Origin: Candidatus Rokuibacteriota bacterium
GTDB taxonomy: Bacteria > Methylomirabilota > Methylomirabilia > Rokubacteriales > CSP1-6
Direction of reading: 5' to 3'
Length of the DNA: 56,259 nucleotides
Assembly: GCA_016179965.1 (NCBI GenBank)
Contig: JACPCF010000009.1
Coordinates: 1-56,259 of the forward strand
Shown here: positions 1 through 6,624 of the stretch, piece by piece
How positions within the stretch are numbered: the stretch's first letter is position 1
How the letters are laid out: each line of letters begins with the position of its first letter
Notes under the pieces: model-generated
Database searches by the model: none
Seen by the model: the letters and a program-made list of their open reading frames with translations, nothing else
What the model was told of the DNA's origin: nothing
Position numbers and translations under genes: made by a program

Positions 1-162
1 TGCTCTGGCAGCACATGCACAAAAACAGGCGGTTGCGGTTGCTATGATGCATTATCAACAATAACCTTAATCAAAAGAAAACAAGCCTTAACAACCGGCA
101 ACTGCTGTGGCGATGATTCTAACGAATATTACAACGGTGCAGAAAGTACTTCTGCCTGCTGA
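1..162 (+). CDS. Possible 3' end of a Cys-rich reading frame, cut by the window start
   Basis: An open frame runs from the first base to a TGA at 160-162 (53 residues). It contains seven Cys, including a C-x-C and a CC pair, in a Gly/Thr/Ser/Asn-rich context ending in a CCGDDSNEYY-type stretch. The composition looks like a secreted Cys-rich protein. The DNA is clearly more A+T-rich than the rest of the window. The frame overlaps the proposed start of the next gene, so either this frame is chance or that gene starts later. No start or upstream context is visible. Low confidence; reported because composition and Cys spacing are unlike the neighbours. Confidence 0.25.
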   Translation, partial: CSGSTCTKTGGCGCYDALSTITLIKRKQALTTGNCCGDDSNEYYNGAESTSAC

Positions 163-865
163 TTCCCCGCTCCGCAACCCTCCGGCGAGTCTAGATCCTG
201 TTGAGAAGGCTGCTTGGGACGCAGTTCGCTTCGCTCTCGACATGACCCATATCAGCTACGTGCGGCTGGTCGACACGCTGGAGAAGATTGGCCACGCCGT
301 TCGGAAGGGGGAGAAGCAAGTTGACGAACCCACTGTCGCTCTGGTCGATGCGTGGTCCGTAGTTGACAATCTGTGGCGGTTGCACAGCATTCTGCGGCGG
401 TTTCCTCGGATGAAGAAATCGCCGCAGCTCGAAGTACATCTCCGCGCAATCGCGGCAGTCGAGGACCTCCGCCATGGTATCCAGCACTTGGATGAGAACT
501 TCAAGTCGGCGGCCGCCCGTGAGCAGCCGGTTTTAGGAAGTCTCAGCTGGCTCTGGACACCAGATGACCCGCTGCAGGAAGGATTCATGATGGCCGTGGC
601 GGCTGGAGCAATGAGGGAAGGCTGGATTCCGATGACCAATCCGGGCGGTCGAAAGTTCCACCGCCCGATTGGCCTGGTCACACTGGCTGCTTTCGGAAAA
701 GAGCTGGAGTTGACGGGGCTCGTCGTTCGAGCTGTCGAACTGGCTAAGGGACTCGATCAGGGCGCCAGGCTCGCGGTGGGAGACTCACCAGTCGGCAAAG
801 CCGACGTAGTGTTGGCGCTCTTGTTTCGGTCCGGGTCTCCGCCTCCTGACAGTGAGACGATGTGA
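107..865 (+). CDS. Hypothetical cassette protein, HEPN-like Rx4H motif
   Basis: A 252-residue, mostly helical protein of unrecognised family. Residues 121-130 read LRHGIQHLDE, which contains R122-x4-H127. That resembles the Rx4-6H catalytic motif of HEPN ribonucleases and the RNHxxHxDE pattern of HEPN-like uncharacterised proteins. This is motif-level similarity only. GTG 107 gives the longest frame; ATG 113 or GTG 137 are alternatives, and a later start would remove the overlap with the Cys-rich frame before it. The stop lies 3 bp before an attC-like site at 869, as is normal for a gene filling an integron cassette. The 5' boundary of this cassette is not visible. Confidence 0.6.
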   Translation: MAMILTNITTVQKVLLPADSPLRNPPASLDPVEKAAWDAVRFALDMTHISYVRLVDTLEKIGHAVRKGEKQVDEPTVALVDAWSVVDNLWRLHSILRRFPRMKKSPQLEVHLRAIAAVEDLRHGIQHLDENFKSAAAREQPVLGSLSWLWTPDDPLQEGFMMAVAAGAMREGWIPMTNPGGRKFHRPIGLVTLAAFGKELELTGLVVRAVELAKGLDQGARLAVGDSPVGKADVVLALLFRSGSPPPDSETM

Positions 866-868
866 GCG

Positions 869-1497
<629 letters not shown>

Positions 1498-1532
1498 CGT
1501 CGTGTTAGAAGGAGAGGAGGAATCGACACGCG

Positions 1533-1823
1533 GTGGTGCCGAGGAAGGGGGCGACGAGACCGAAGGTGAGGTTTACCCACCTCCAGGGACAGTACTTGGC
1601 CTTCATTGAGGCGTACACGACGCTCCAACGCGTGGCTCCCGCCGAGGCTGACATGCAGCGCTTCTTTCGCGTGACACCGCCGGCGGTTCATCGGATGGTT
1701 CTGGCGCTCGAGCAACGCGGGCTCCTCAGGCGTGTGGCGGGCCAGGGCAGGAGCATCAGGTTGCTTCTGCCGTCGGGCGCGATCCCGAAGCTGGAGCGGC
1801 GTGAGAGAAATGGCGCCTTCTAA
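1533..1823 (+). CDS. LexA-type winged-helix DNA-binding protein
   Basis: A 96-residue protein consisting of a single winged helix. The order is a helix around QGQYLAFIEAYTTL, a turn, then a recognition helix around TPPAVHRMVLALEQRGLL and a wing RRVAGQGRSIRLLL. The pattern matches the N-terminal DNA-binding domain of LexA repressors, with no protease domain. GTG 1533 or GTG 1536 could start it; a GGAGAGGAGG purine tract lies about 12 bp upstream. The stop codon TAA is part of the following R'' box (TTCTAAC), a common arrangement in cassettes. Target unknown. Confidence 0.7.
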   Translation: MVPRKGATRPKVRFTHLQGQYLAFIEAYTTLQRVAPAEADMQRFFRVTPPAVHRMVLALEQRGLLRRVAGQGRSIRLLLPSGAIPKLERRERNGAF

Positions 1824-1846
1824 CCCCGCGCTCGATCGGACCGCTG
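1818..1846 (+). other. Truncated attC site (left half only)
   Basis: TTCTAAC (1818-1824) is the reverse complement of the GTTAGAA that opens this cassette at 1504 (nine bases match: GTTAGAAGG). It is followed by CCCGCGCTCGATCGGACCGC, a typical left arm of an attC. No matching right arm follows; coding sequence of a truncated gene begins instead. The site appears to have been broken by a deletion or illegitimate join. Confidence 0.5.
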
Positions 1847-2186
1847 GCTCGCATTCGTCGTTGCATTCGGCTTTGTCGTAGCGATCAGTCCTTCCTTCCT
1901 GCAGGTGGCGCGCTTCCAGGGCCGGCTGTTCCTCCGGGACGGTTATCACCGAGCCGTTGGTTTTCTTCAGCGGGGTATTGCTGTCGTCCCGGTATTCACG
2001 CGAGAGTTTGGTGGCCTTGAAAGCCTCAATCTTCCGGCCGGAATGCTGCCTCAAGGGGCATATTTTGGGGAACGACCTCCGTGCCTGCCGGACTACCTTG
2101 ATGACGTGGTCTCGGTTCAGGTACAACTTCCAGCGTTTCAGAAGATGTTGGTGATCCAGGGACTCGAAGTTACGCCGATTGGGTAA
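1824..2186 (+). pseudogene. 5'-truncated conserved hypothetical gene
   Basis: The frame is open from just after the previous stop and reads WLAFVVAFGF, then ISPSFLQVARFQGRLFLRDG, then YHRAVGFLQRGI. It continues to PAGMLPQGAYFGERPPCLPDYLDD and ends KMLVIQGLEVTPIG. The pattern is that of the C-terminal part of a larger uncharacterised family. There is no start codon or ribosome site at the 5' end: the coding sense begins directly against the broken attC. GTG 1905 could start a 93-residue product, but the conserved sequence clearly begins before it. Most likely a gene fragment captured next to, or by damage to, a cassette boundary. Confidence 0.5.
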
Positions 2187-2218
2187 TGGGACCGCGGCCT
2201 CATAACTCGGCGTTGGGC
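2187..2218 (+). other. Right half of an attC site and cassette junction
   Basis: GTTGGGC (2212-2218) fits the GTTRRRY core site and is preceded by CATAACTCGGC, like the L' arm of an attC. The first 12 bases from 2212 are the exact reverse complement of 2779-2790, which closes the next cassette. The left half of this site is not recognisable. Confidence 0.5.
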
Positions 2219-2221
2219 GTC

Positions 2222-2250
2222 TTGTGATCCGTAACGTTCTGGGTTACACT
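2222..2250 (+). promoter_or_regulatory. Predicted promoter and operator of the HigBA cassette
   Basis: TTGTGA (2222-2227), a 17 bp spacer and TACACT (2245-2250) form a sigma70-type promoter just inside the cassette. A GTAAC-N7-GTTAC inverted repeat (2231-2247) lies between and over these boxes, a sensible operator for the HigA antitoxin. The predicted start of transcription falls at about the GTG of the toxin gene, so the message could be leaderless. Prediction from sequence only. Confidence 0.5.
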
Positions 2251-2257
2251 GATCGGG

Positions 2258-2479
2258 GTGATCCGCGGGTTCAAGCACAAGGGGTTGGCCAAGTTTTTCG
2301 AGACCGGCTCAAAGGCTGGCGTCCAGGCACAACACGCCGAACGGCTGCGCCTGGACCTTCATCCGCTCAGGGGTGACCGCAAGGGCACGTGGGCGGTATC
2401 GGTGAGCGGCAACTGGCGGGTGACGTTCAAGTTCGTCGGTAAGGATGCTGATTTCGTCGATTACGAGGATTATCACTGA
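2258..2479 (+). CDS. higB: HigB-type toxin with an internal deletion
   Basis: A 73-residue RelE/HigB-fold protein. Residues 1-32 ([20 protein letters not shown]... ERLRL) and the C-terminal [11 protein letters not shown]... VSGNWRVTF ... DYEDYH match HigB toxins of the host-inhibition type. From memory of the family, about 19 residues that normally sit between ERLRL and LHPL are missing, in frame; the usual length is near 92. The GTG start is set by the conserved N-terminus and has no visible Shine-Dalgarno site. The loss may inactivate the ribosome-dependent RNase. It is followed 11 bp later by its antitoxin. Confidence 0.75.
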   Translation: MIRGFKHKGLAKFFETGSKAGVQAQHAERLRLDLHPLRGDRKGTWAVSVSGNWRVTFKFVGKDADFVDYEDYH

Positions 2480-2490
2480 GAGGAGTAGCA

Positions 2491-2778
2491 ATGCGTATGC
2501 ACAACCCGCCTCATCCGGGAGAGATCATCAAGGCTCTTTGCCTTGAGCCACTCGGCGTCACCGTTACGCAAGCCGCAGAAGCTCTGGGAGTAAGCCGTAA
2601 GACTCTTTCTGCCATTCTGAATGGCCGTGCCGGGATCAGCCCTGAGATGGCGGTCCGTCTTTCCATTGCCTTTGGCACCTCCGCTGAAAGTTGGCTCAAC
2701 CAGCAAACGCAGTACGACCTTTGGCACGCCGAGCAGCGTCGGAAGCAGCTACGGGTTGTGAAGCTCGCGTCGGCGTAG
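2491..2778 (+). CDS. higA: HigA family antitoxin (XRE-type HTH)
   Basis: A 95-residue protein with the HigA signature [10 protein letters not shown] at residues 5-14. It has a helix-turn-helix over [20 protein letters not shown] and the family ending [14 protein letters not shown]. HigA binds the toxin and represses the shared promoter; the GTAAC-N7-GTTAC repeat upstream of the toxin gene is the likely site. GAGAGGAGTAGCA gives a good ribosome site ahead of ATG 2491. Length is normal and no damage is visible, unlike its toxin. Confidence 0.9.
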   Translation: MRMHNPPHPGEIIKALCLEPLGVTVTQAAEALGVSRKTLSAILNGRAGISPEMAVRLSIAFGTSAESWLNQQTQYDLWHAEQRRKQLRVVKLASA

Positions 2779-2783
2779 AAGAC

Positions 2784-2847
2784 GCCCAACCCAGCGCTCA
2801 ACACGGCCGCGCCGCAAGCGGCGTGCCGGTTAGCGCAAGTGTTGGGC
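2784..2847 (+). other. attC recombination site closing the array
   Basis: R'' is GCCCAAC (2784-2790) and R' is GTTGGGC (2841-2847). L'' GCGCTCAAC (2794-2802) pairs with L' GTTAGCGC (2829-2836) except for one extra base on the L'' side, the classical extrahelical base. The core is a GCCGC-AA-GCGGC hairpin. The best-formed attC here, 64 bp. No further cassette features follow; the next gene lies on the other strand. Confidence 0.85.
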
Positions 2848-2958
2848 CGAAAAACATAGCGCATCACCAGCTATCAGGACATTGGTGGCCCGCGGACACC
2901 GGCTTCTGGAAGAATGAGACCCTGACGGCCCGCCCGCTCCTCTACGCCCTCTAGCCCC

Positions 2959-3138
2959 TCACTCGCCCTTCGACGTCAGCCAGCGGATGGCGCCGATCAC
3001 CAGCAGCCCGATCCCCACCACGAGCGGGATCCAGTAGTTCGGAAGATTGAGTGCCTTGACGAGGGCCACGCCGAACCCGATGACGATCACGATGGCCCCG
3101 GCTATCATCAACCCGGTCCCGGAGCGCCTGCCTCCCAC
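2959..3138 (-). CDS. Small two-helix membrane protein
   Basis: A protein of about 59 residues with two hydrophobic segments (LMIAGAIVIVIGFGVALV and WIPLVVGIGLLVIGAIRWL) joined by a short polar loop, ending LTSKGE. GTG 3138 is chosen because GGGGAGGTGAG lies just upstream; a TTG at 3159 would give a 66-residue form. No catalytic motif. It is the first gene right of the cassette array, and its opposite strand marks the array edge. Family not recognised. Confidence 0.55.
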   Translation of the reverse strand: MGGRRSGTGLMIAGAIVIVIGFGVALVKALNLPNYWIPLVVGIGLLVIGAIRWLTSKGE

Positions 3139-3214
3139 GCGGCTCACCTCCCCTCGCAAACTCTGAGGATTCTACCGCGGACATGGAGGGTGGGAAAGCG
3201 GCCATTTCTCGGCT

Positions 3215-3940
3215 ATGATGGCCCCGGTCATGGAGGGGATGAAGGACTGGTACCGGATCGACTTCGTCCCCAAGATGAGCCGGGTCATGCGCGTCCACAA
3301 GGAGTTCGGCAAGGGCTACGGCCGCGCCACCCGGCGCGCCATGGCGGACGGGGCGCTCAGCCGCAAGCAGAAGGAGATGATCGCGGCGACGGTGAGCGCC
3401 GTCAACGTCTGCGAGTACTGAACCGTCGCCCACGTGGCAGCCGGGAAGCTGCAAGGTTATGCCGACGATCAGATCTGGTACGAGCTCTCTTTCACCGTCG
3501 GGCTCGCCCACGGGATGAACGCCGTCGCCGAGGGCCTGGGCCTCGCCCCCGAGTTTTCAGGAGAGCCCCGCCGCGCTCCGCTCATCCCGCTGGTGGATCC
3601 CCTCACGGCCGCTCCCGAGGTCAAGCAGGTCCTCGACGAGGCGCAGGCGTTCTTCGCCATGGAGCGGCCGCCCGCCGCGCTCCTCGCCATGGCCCACGAC
3701 CGGGGGTATCTGGCCGACTACTGGCTGGCGCTCAAGGGCGTGTTCGCCGACGGCGCGCTGGATCGGCTCACCAAAGAGGTCATGGCCTACGGCGCCGACT
3801 TTCACCTGAGGGAGATGCGACGGCTCGGCGCCTCAGAACGCGCCGTGATCGAGGCCCTGGAAGTCGCCCAGCTCTTCAACGGTTTCACCAAGATCGCCGA
3901 CACGCTCCGGCTCACTCCCGACTTCAACCCTCGCCCCTAA
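3215..3940 (+). CDS. AhpD-like selenoprotein (in-frame TGA as selenocysteine)
   Basis: One frame from ATG 3215 to 3940, interrupted only by TGA 3419-3421. Reading through gives a 241-residue protein of the AhpD/carboxymuconolactone-decarboxylase type. The site reads NVCEY-[TGA]-TVAHV: C66-x-x-[Sec69] and H73, exactly the N-x-C-x-Y-C-x3-H active site of peroxidase-related AhpD proteins with the second Cys replaced. Homology continues without a break on both sides of the TGA. A second AhpD-like half (about 135-235) has no Cys pair. A hairpin fitting a bacterial SECIS follows the TGA. AhpD-like CxxU selenoproteins are a known family; the likely role is thiol/selenol-dependent peroxide reduction. 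Ordinary annotation would split this into two short genes. A nonsense mutation is the alternative. Confidence 0.8.
3419..3452 (+). promoter_or_regulatory. Predicted bacterial SECIS element
   Basis: Stem GCAGC (3437-3441), loop CGGGAA (3442-3447) and stem GCTGC (3448-3452) follow the in-frame TGA. The loop begins 20 nt after the TGA, inside the usual 16-37 nt window, and carries G at its second position, as bacterial SECIS loops do. The stem is short but strong. It lies within coding sequence, as expected for bacteria. Confidence 0.55.
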
Positions 3941-3953
3941 GGAGCGCCCCGTT

Positions 3954-5048
3954 ATGGCTCGTCGAACGCACACGGTGGGCATCATCGGACTCGGCTTCGG
4001 CCGCGCCCACATCCCGGCGTTTCAAGCCAACGGCTGCCAGGTTGTCGCCGTCTGCCAGCGCAACGCGGCGCAGGCTAAGGCCGTCGCGGACAAGTACGGT
4101 ATCCCGCGGGTCTTCGAGCGGTGGGAGGAGATGCTGGCCGAGGCCAAGCCCGAGATCGTGGTCATCGCCGCGCCGCCGCACCTCCATCACGCCATCGCGC
4201 TCCGGGCGTTCGCGGCGGGCGCCCACGTCCTCTGCGAGAAGCCGTTGGCGATGACGCGGGCTGAGGCGCGGGCCATGGTGGAGGCCGCGGCGCGCGCCCG
4301 GCGCGTCGCGATGACGGGGTTCAACTGGCGCTTCCCCGCCGCCATGCAGCGGCTCCACGCCATGGTGGAGGAGGGGTTCCTCGGTCGGCTCTTCCACGCG
4401 AGCCTGCGGTACCTAGCTCCCCGGTGGGTGGACGAGGCGACGCCCCCGACGTGGCGGATGGACCGCGCGCAGGCCGGGCACGGCGCCATGGGCGACCTGG
4501 GCGTTCACCTGGTGGATCTGGCGCGCTGGAATTTCGGCGAAATCGTCCGGGTCTCGGCGCGGGCCGGGATCGCCTACCCCTCGCGGACGGTGCCGGGAGG
4601 CGCGAAGCCTGCCGACGCCGAGGACTTCTGCGCGGTGACCGGGGAACTGGCCTCGGGCGCCCTCGTCACGCTTATGGTCAGCCGGGCCGCGCGTGGGGGG
4701 AACGAGCAGACTCTGGAGGCCTACGGCAGCCACGGCGCGTTCTCCTACCGGCTCGCACGCAGTGGGGCCCGCTGGTACAAAGGCGAGCTCCGCGCCGCTG
4801 CGGGGAGCGCGGGCTTCGAGCCGGTGAAAGTTCCCGCCACGGTCCCGCGCTCAGTGGGAGAAGGCGATCAGCTCGAGGTCACGGGCAAGGCGACCATCGG
4901 GCCGCTCGTGAAGCGGTTCCTGGCGGGCATCCGAAAGGGGGAAACCCCTTCACCCTCGTTCGAGGACGGGCTGCGGGCACAGGCGGTGCTGGACGCCGTG
5001 CTGGAATCGGCCTCGCGCGGCGGCTGGGTCGACGTACCGCGAGACTAA
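3954..5048 (+). CDS. Gfo/Idh/MocA family oxidoreductase
   Basis: A 364-residue NAD(P)-dependent sugar-type dehydrogenase. The N-terminal Rossmann fold opens with VGIIGLGFGRAHI (residues 8-20). The family motif CEKPLA appears near residue 99, and GDLGVHLVDLARW near 180 carries the catalytic-type His of the C-terminal domain. Length is normal. It starts 13 bp after the selenoprotein gene, so the two may be co-transcribed, but no shared pathway is evident. Substrate unknown; members oxidise sugars, inositols or related polyols. Confidence 0.9.
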   Translation: MARRTHTVGIIGLGFGRAHIPAFQANGCQVVAVCQRNAAQAKAVADKYGIPRVFERWEEMLAEAKPEIVVIAAPPHLHHAIALRAFAAGAHVLCEKPLAMTRAEARAMVEAAARARRVAMTGFNWRFPAAMQRLHAMVEEGFLGRLFHASLRYLAPRWVDEATPPTWRMDRAQAGHGAMGDLGVHLVDLARWNFGEIVRVSARAGIAYPSRTVPGGAKPADAEDFCAVTGELASGALVTLMVSRAARGGNEQTLEAYGSHGAFSYRLARSGARWYKGELRAAAGSAGFEPVKVPATVPRSVGEGDQLEVTGKATIGPLVKRFLAGIRKGETPSPSFEDGLRAQAVLDAVLESASRGGWVDVPRD

Positions 5049-5058
5049 CGGGGGAAAG

Positions 5059-5122
5059 GGGGTCAGGTCTTGCAATCACACAGTCTCCTCTTGTGAACTG
5101 TTGGAATGCAAGACCTGACCCC
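5059..5122. repeat. REP-like palindrome, copy 1
   Basis: GGGGTCAGGTCTTGCA (5059-5074) and its exact reverse complement (5107-5122) flank a 32 bp loop. The extended left arm reads TGCAATCACACA (type a) and the right arm is the complement of TGCATTCCAACA (type b). It lies between two convergent genes, where it could also terminate transcription from both sides. Three more copies are at 34540, 47761 and 52949. Confidence 0.85.
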
Positions 5123-5124
5123 AG

Positions 5125-5880
5125 TTAGCGGAGGAGCGCGAGCGCGGCGTCGTGGAGCCGCCCGTTAGTGGCCAGGGCGGTCCCCGAGTAGATCGAAGGC
5201 GTGCCGGCAAAATCGGTGAAGCGCCCGCCCGCCTCCTCCACCAGGAGCTTCAGCGGCGCCAGGTCCCAGGGCTTCAGGTCCGGCGCCTCCACGGCGATCT
5301 CGGCCTTCCCTGCCGCCACAACCGTGTAGCACATGTAGTCGCCGAAGCCCCGGTGGCGGTCCGTCGCGTCCACGAGCCGGACGAAGCCGTCCCAATGGCC
5401 TCCCTGCCGCAGCAGGCCGAGACTCGCGTGAACCAGGGTGGCCTTGTCGAGGGAAGACACCTCCGAGACACGGAGGCGCTCGCCGCCCAGGAATGCCCCC
5501 TTGCCTCTCCGGGCGGTGTAGAGCTCGCCGCTCACCGGGTTCAGGATCACGCCGGCGGTGATCTCTCCGTGCTCCTCGAGCGCGATCAGCACGGCCCAGA
5601 TGGGGATCCCACGGACGAAGTTCCGCGTCCCATCGATGGGATCCACGATCCAGCGGACGTCCTTGGACCCCCGCGCTCCCAGCTCCTCACCGAGGAAGCC
5701 GTGCCGCGGAAACGCCCGGCCGAGGATCTCGACAATGACCTGCTCCGCTTCGCGATCGGCCTGGGTCACCGGAGACCGGTCGGCTTTGAGCGTGACTTCG
5801 AGGCCTCGCTGGAAATACTTCACGCCGACCTCGCCGGCAGCCCGCGCCGCCTCCACCATCACCTCCAGGGCCCTATCCAA
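5125..5880 (-). CDS. Inositol monophosphatase family protein (HisN-like)
   Basis: A 251-residue Mg2+-dependent phosphatase. Metal-site motifs are present in order: GEELG near 64, WIVDPIDGTRNF near 77-88, and the C-terminal PWDLAPLKLLVEEAGG near 204-219. Spacing suits inositol-1-phosphatase or histidinol-phosphatase (HisN); the two cannot be told apart by motif. The gene overlaps the broken nucleotidyltransferase upstream by 8 bp and ends 3 bp from the palindrome. Confidence 0.88.
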   Translation of the reverse strand: MDRALEVMVEAARAAGEVGVKYFQRGLEVTLKADRSPVTQADREAEQVIVEILGRAFPRHGFLGEELGARGSKDVRWIVDPIDGTRNFVRGIPIWAVLIALEEHGEITAGVILNPVSGELYTARRGKGAFLGGERLRVSEVSSLDKATLVHASLGLLRQGGHWDGFVRLVDATDRHRGFGDYMCYTVVAAGKAEIAVEAPDLKPWDLAPLKLLVEEAGGRFTDFAGTPSIYSGTALATNGRLHDAALALLR

Positions 5881-6399
5881 TCTTTCCCCCTCTCAGGACG
5901 TACGAGAGCTCGTCGTAAACGCGCAGTCTCCAGGCCCAGTCCTCCGTATATGGGATATCAAGCTTGTCGCGCTGCCTCGACAACACCGACACCACATCCT
6001 CAAAGTCGCGGGGCCGCCCGGCCTTCAACTTCATGATGATCAAATCCTCCGCCGACACAACCCATACGGTGCGGCCCTCGACCTCCAGCGCCCGGCGGCG
6101 GTCGAGCGCCGCCTCATCAGGCGCATCTGAAATTCCCGCTGGAGCGGGTTCCATTCCAGCCACTGGCGGTCGATGACGAAGCCCTGCCGCTCCGCTTCCG
6201 CTCCGAGCGATTCGAGCCCTTCGGGGTCGGTGAGGACCGTGAAATCGACATCCGCGGTGGCCCGCGGCTGCCCCCACATGGCGACCGCCATGGCTCCGAT
6301 GATCATGTACGGGATATGCCGCGACTCCAGGAGGTCCACGAACCGAAACAGTGACTGTCTCAGACGATCGGGGTGAATCGGAGGGGGCTCAGGAGGCAC
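5873..6399 (-). pseudogene. Frameshifted nucleotidyltransferase
   Basis: The N-terminal part (from GTG 6399) reads LLESRHIPYMIIGAMAVAMW, then TADVDFTVL, an MNT-type fold with the DxD metal motif. The C-terminal part (VWVVSAEDLIIMKLKAGRPR, then DFEDVVSVL to the end) is in a different frame. The break lies near 6105-6130: after FQMRL the homologous sense resumes at DEAALDRRR in another frame, and the stretch usually found between them is absent. So a deletion that is not a multiple of three removed part of the middle. It overlaps the upstream small gene by 11 bp. The family pairs a nucleotidyltransferase with a small helical partner, as here. Confidence 0.75.
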
Positions 6400-6622
6400 G
6401 CGAGCGTAACCAGTCGGTGGCTTGCTCGTACCGGAACAACAACTCACTCACGTGACAACCCTCTTCTTGAGCTTGGCGACGCAGACTGTTGAGCGCGAAA
6501 GCCATGAGCTCGCAAGCGAGGCGAAATCTCTCGTCTAGCGACATCTCACGCCCCGAGACCCGCGCATGCTCGTCCCGCACGAGATCGAGTTTACGGAGCC
6601 AGAAGGGAGGAGTCCAGGACAC
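6389..6622 (-). CDS. Small helical partner of the nucleotidyltransferase
   Basis: A 77-residue helical protein from GTG 6622, reading SLDERFRLACELMAFALNSL, then EEGCHVSELLFRYEQATDWL. Genes of this pattern often precede a small nucleotidyltransferase and resemble the antitoxin-like or adaptor member of such pairs. The partner is broken, so this gene may be an orphan. It overlaps the partner by 11 bp, and a 2 bp gap separates its start from the acyl-CoA dehydrogenase stop. Function inferred from context only. Confidence 0.6.
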   Translation of the reverse strand: MSWTPPFWLRKLDLVRDEHARVSGREMSLDERFRLACELMAFALNSLRRQAQEEGCHVSELLFRYEQATDWLRSRAS

Positions 6623-6624
6623 GG

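Noticed and set aside
3190-4254. 354-residue frame spanning the selenoprotein and the oxidoreductase
   Set aside because: Composition is Arg/Pro/Gly-rich with no family pattern; the two conserved proteins read in other frames of the same strand.
6100-6135. Programmed frameshift in the nucleotidyltransferase
   Set aside because: No slippery heptamer or downstream structure is evident, and conserved residues are missing at the break, so a deletion is more likely.
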